DNA from: Limosilactobacillus antri DSM 16041
Lineage (GTDB): Bacteria > Bacillota > Bacilli > Lactobacillales > Lactobacillaceae
NCBI RefSeq assembly: GCF_000160835.1
Contig: NZ_GG700733.1
Coordinates: 406,485 to 419,989 of the forward strand
Direction of reading: 5' to 3'
DNA length: 13,505 nucleotides
The notes under the pieces were generated by a model. The model had not been told where the DNA came from and did not search any database. It saw only the letters and a program-made list of their open reading frames with translations. Positions 13,478 to 13,505 of this stretch are shown here, piece by piece. The position numbers and the translations under genes are program-made. How positions within the stretch are numbered: position 1 is the stretch's first letter; the number at the start of each line of letters is the position of its first letter.

Positions 13478-13505
13478 ATGAGCAAGGAGGCTGGTAAGAA
13501 AACTC
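13478..13505 (+). other. possible start of the next gene, cut by the window edge
   Basis: Three bases after the menE stop an ATG opens a frame reading MSKEAGKKT to the edge, but it has no Shine-Dalgarno. Alternatively the AAGGAGG at 13484-13490 is the ribosome binding site of a gene starting just outside the window; no ATG, GTG or TTG lies in the 15 bases after it. Either way, transcription probably continues rightwards, as no terminator follows menE. Confidence 0.4.

Overview
The window looks like a chromosomal segment from a lactic acid bacterium of the Lactobacillaceae. The evidence is strong AAGGAGG-type ribosome binding sites, low-GC-Gram-positive families (a YhgE/Pip-like protein with its TetR regulator, a PspC-domain protein, a Fur-family regulator) and genes that are GC-rich for that group. 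A Limosilactobacillus of the L. fermentum type would fit, but the species is inferred. There are no rRNA or tRNA genes, insertion sequences, CRISPR arrays or phage genes. Thirteen complete protein genes fill almost all of the window, and no gene-free gap reaches 300 bases.

Layout. 1-2861 (minus strand): an MFS transporter and an APC-family amino acid permease, separated by a good intrinsic terminator. 2974-4438 (plus): a Nudix hydrolase overlapping a guanylate-kinase-like P-loop protein, then a Fur-family metalloregulator. 4511-5811 (plus): a membrane-anchored Ser/Thr/Asn-rich protein and an unrecognised two-helix membrane protein, closed by a bidirectional terminator. 5984-7295 (minus): an aldose 1-epimerase followed by a small PspC-domain protein. 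7527-10703 (plus): a TetR-type regulator and a large YhgE/Pip-like membrane protein, preceded by an intergenic region crowded with dyad symmetries. 10805-13474: menaquinone-pathway genes, with a hotdog thioesterase (minus) divergent from menB and menE (plus). A further gene may begin at the right edge.

How they work together. MenE makes o-succinylbenzoyl-CoA, MenB cyclises it to 1,4-dihydroxy-2-naphthoyl-CoA (DHNA-CoA), and the hotdog protein probably releases DHNA, so three consecutive steps sit together. The TetR regulator probably controls itself and the YhgE/Pip-like gene. The Nudix and kinase-like proteins are translationally linked and probably act on nucleotides.

I found no clearly new multi-gene system. 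The points most worth checking are a hairpin placed between the Shine-Dalgarno and start codon of the MFS gene, the cluster of dyads before the TetR gene, a compositionally distinct insert in the YhgE/Pip-like protein, and an open in-frame stretch after the stop codon of the PspC gene.
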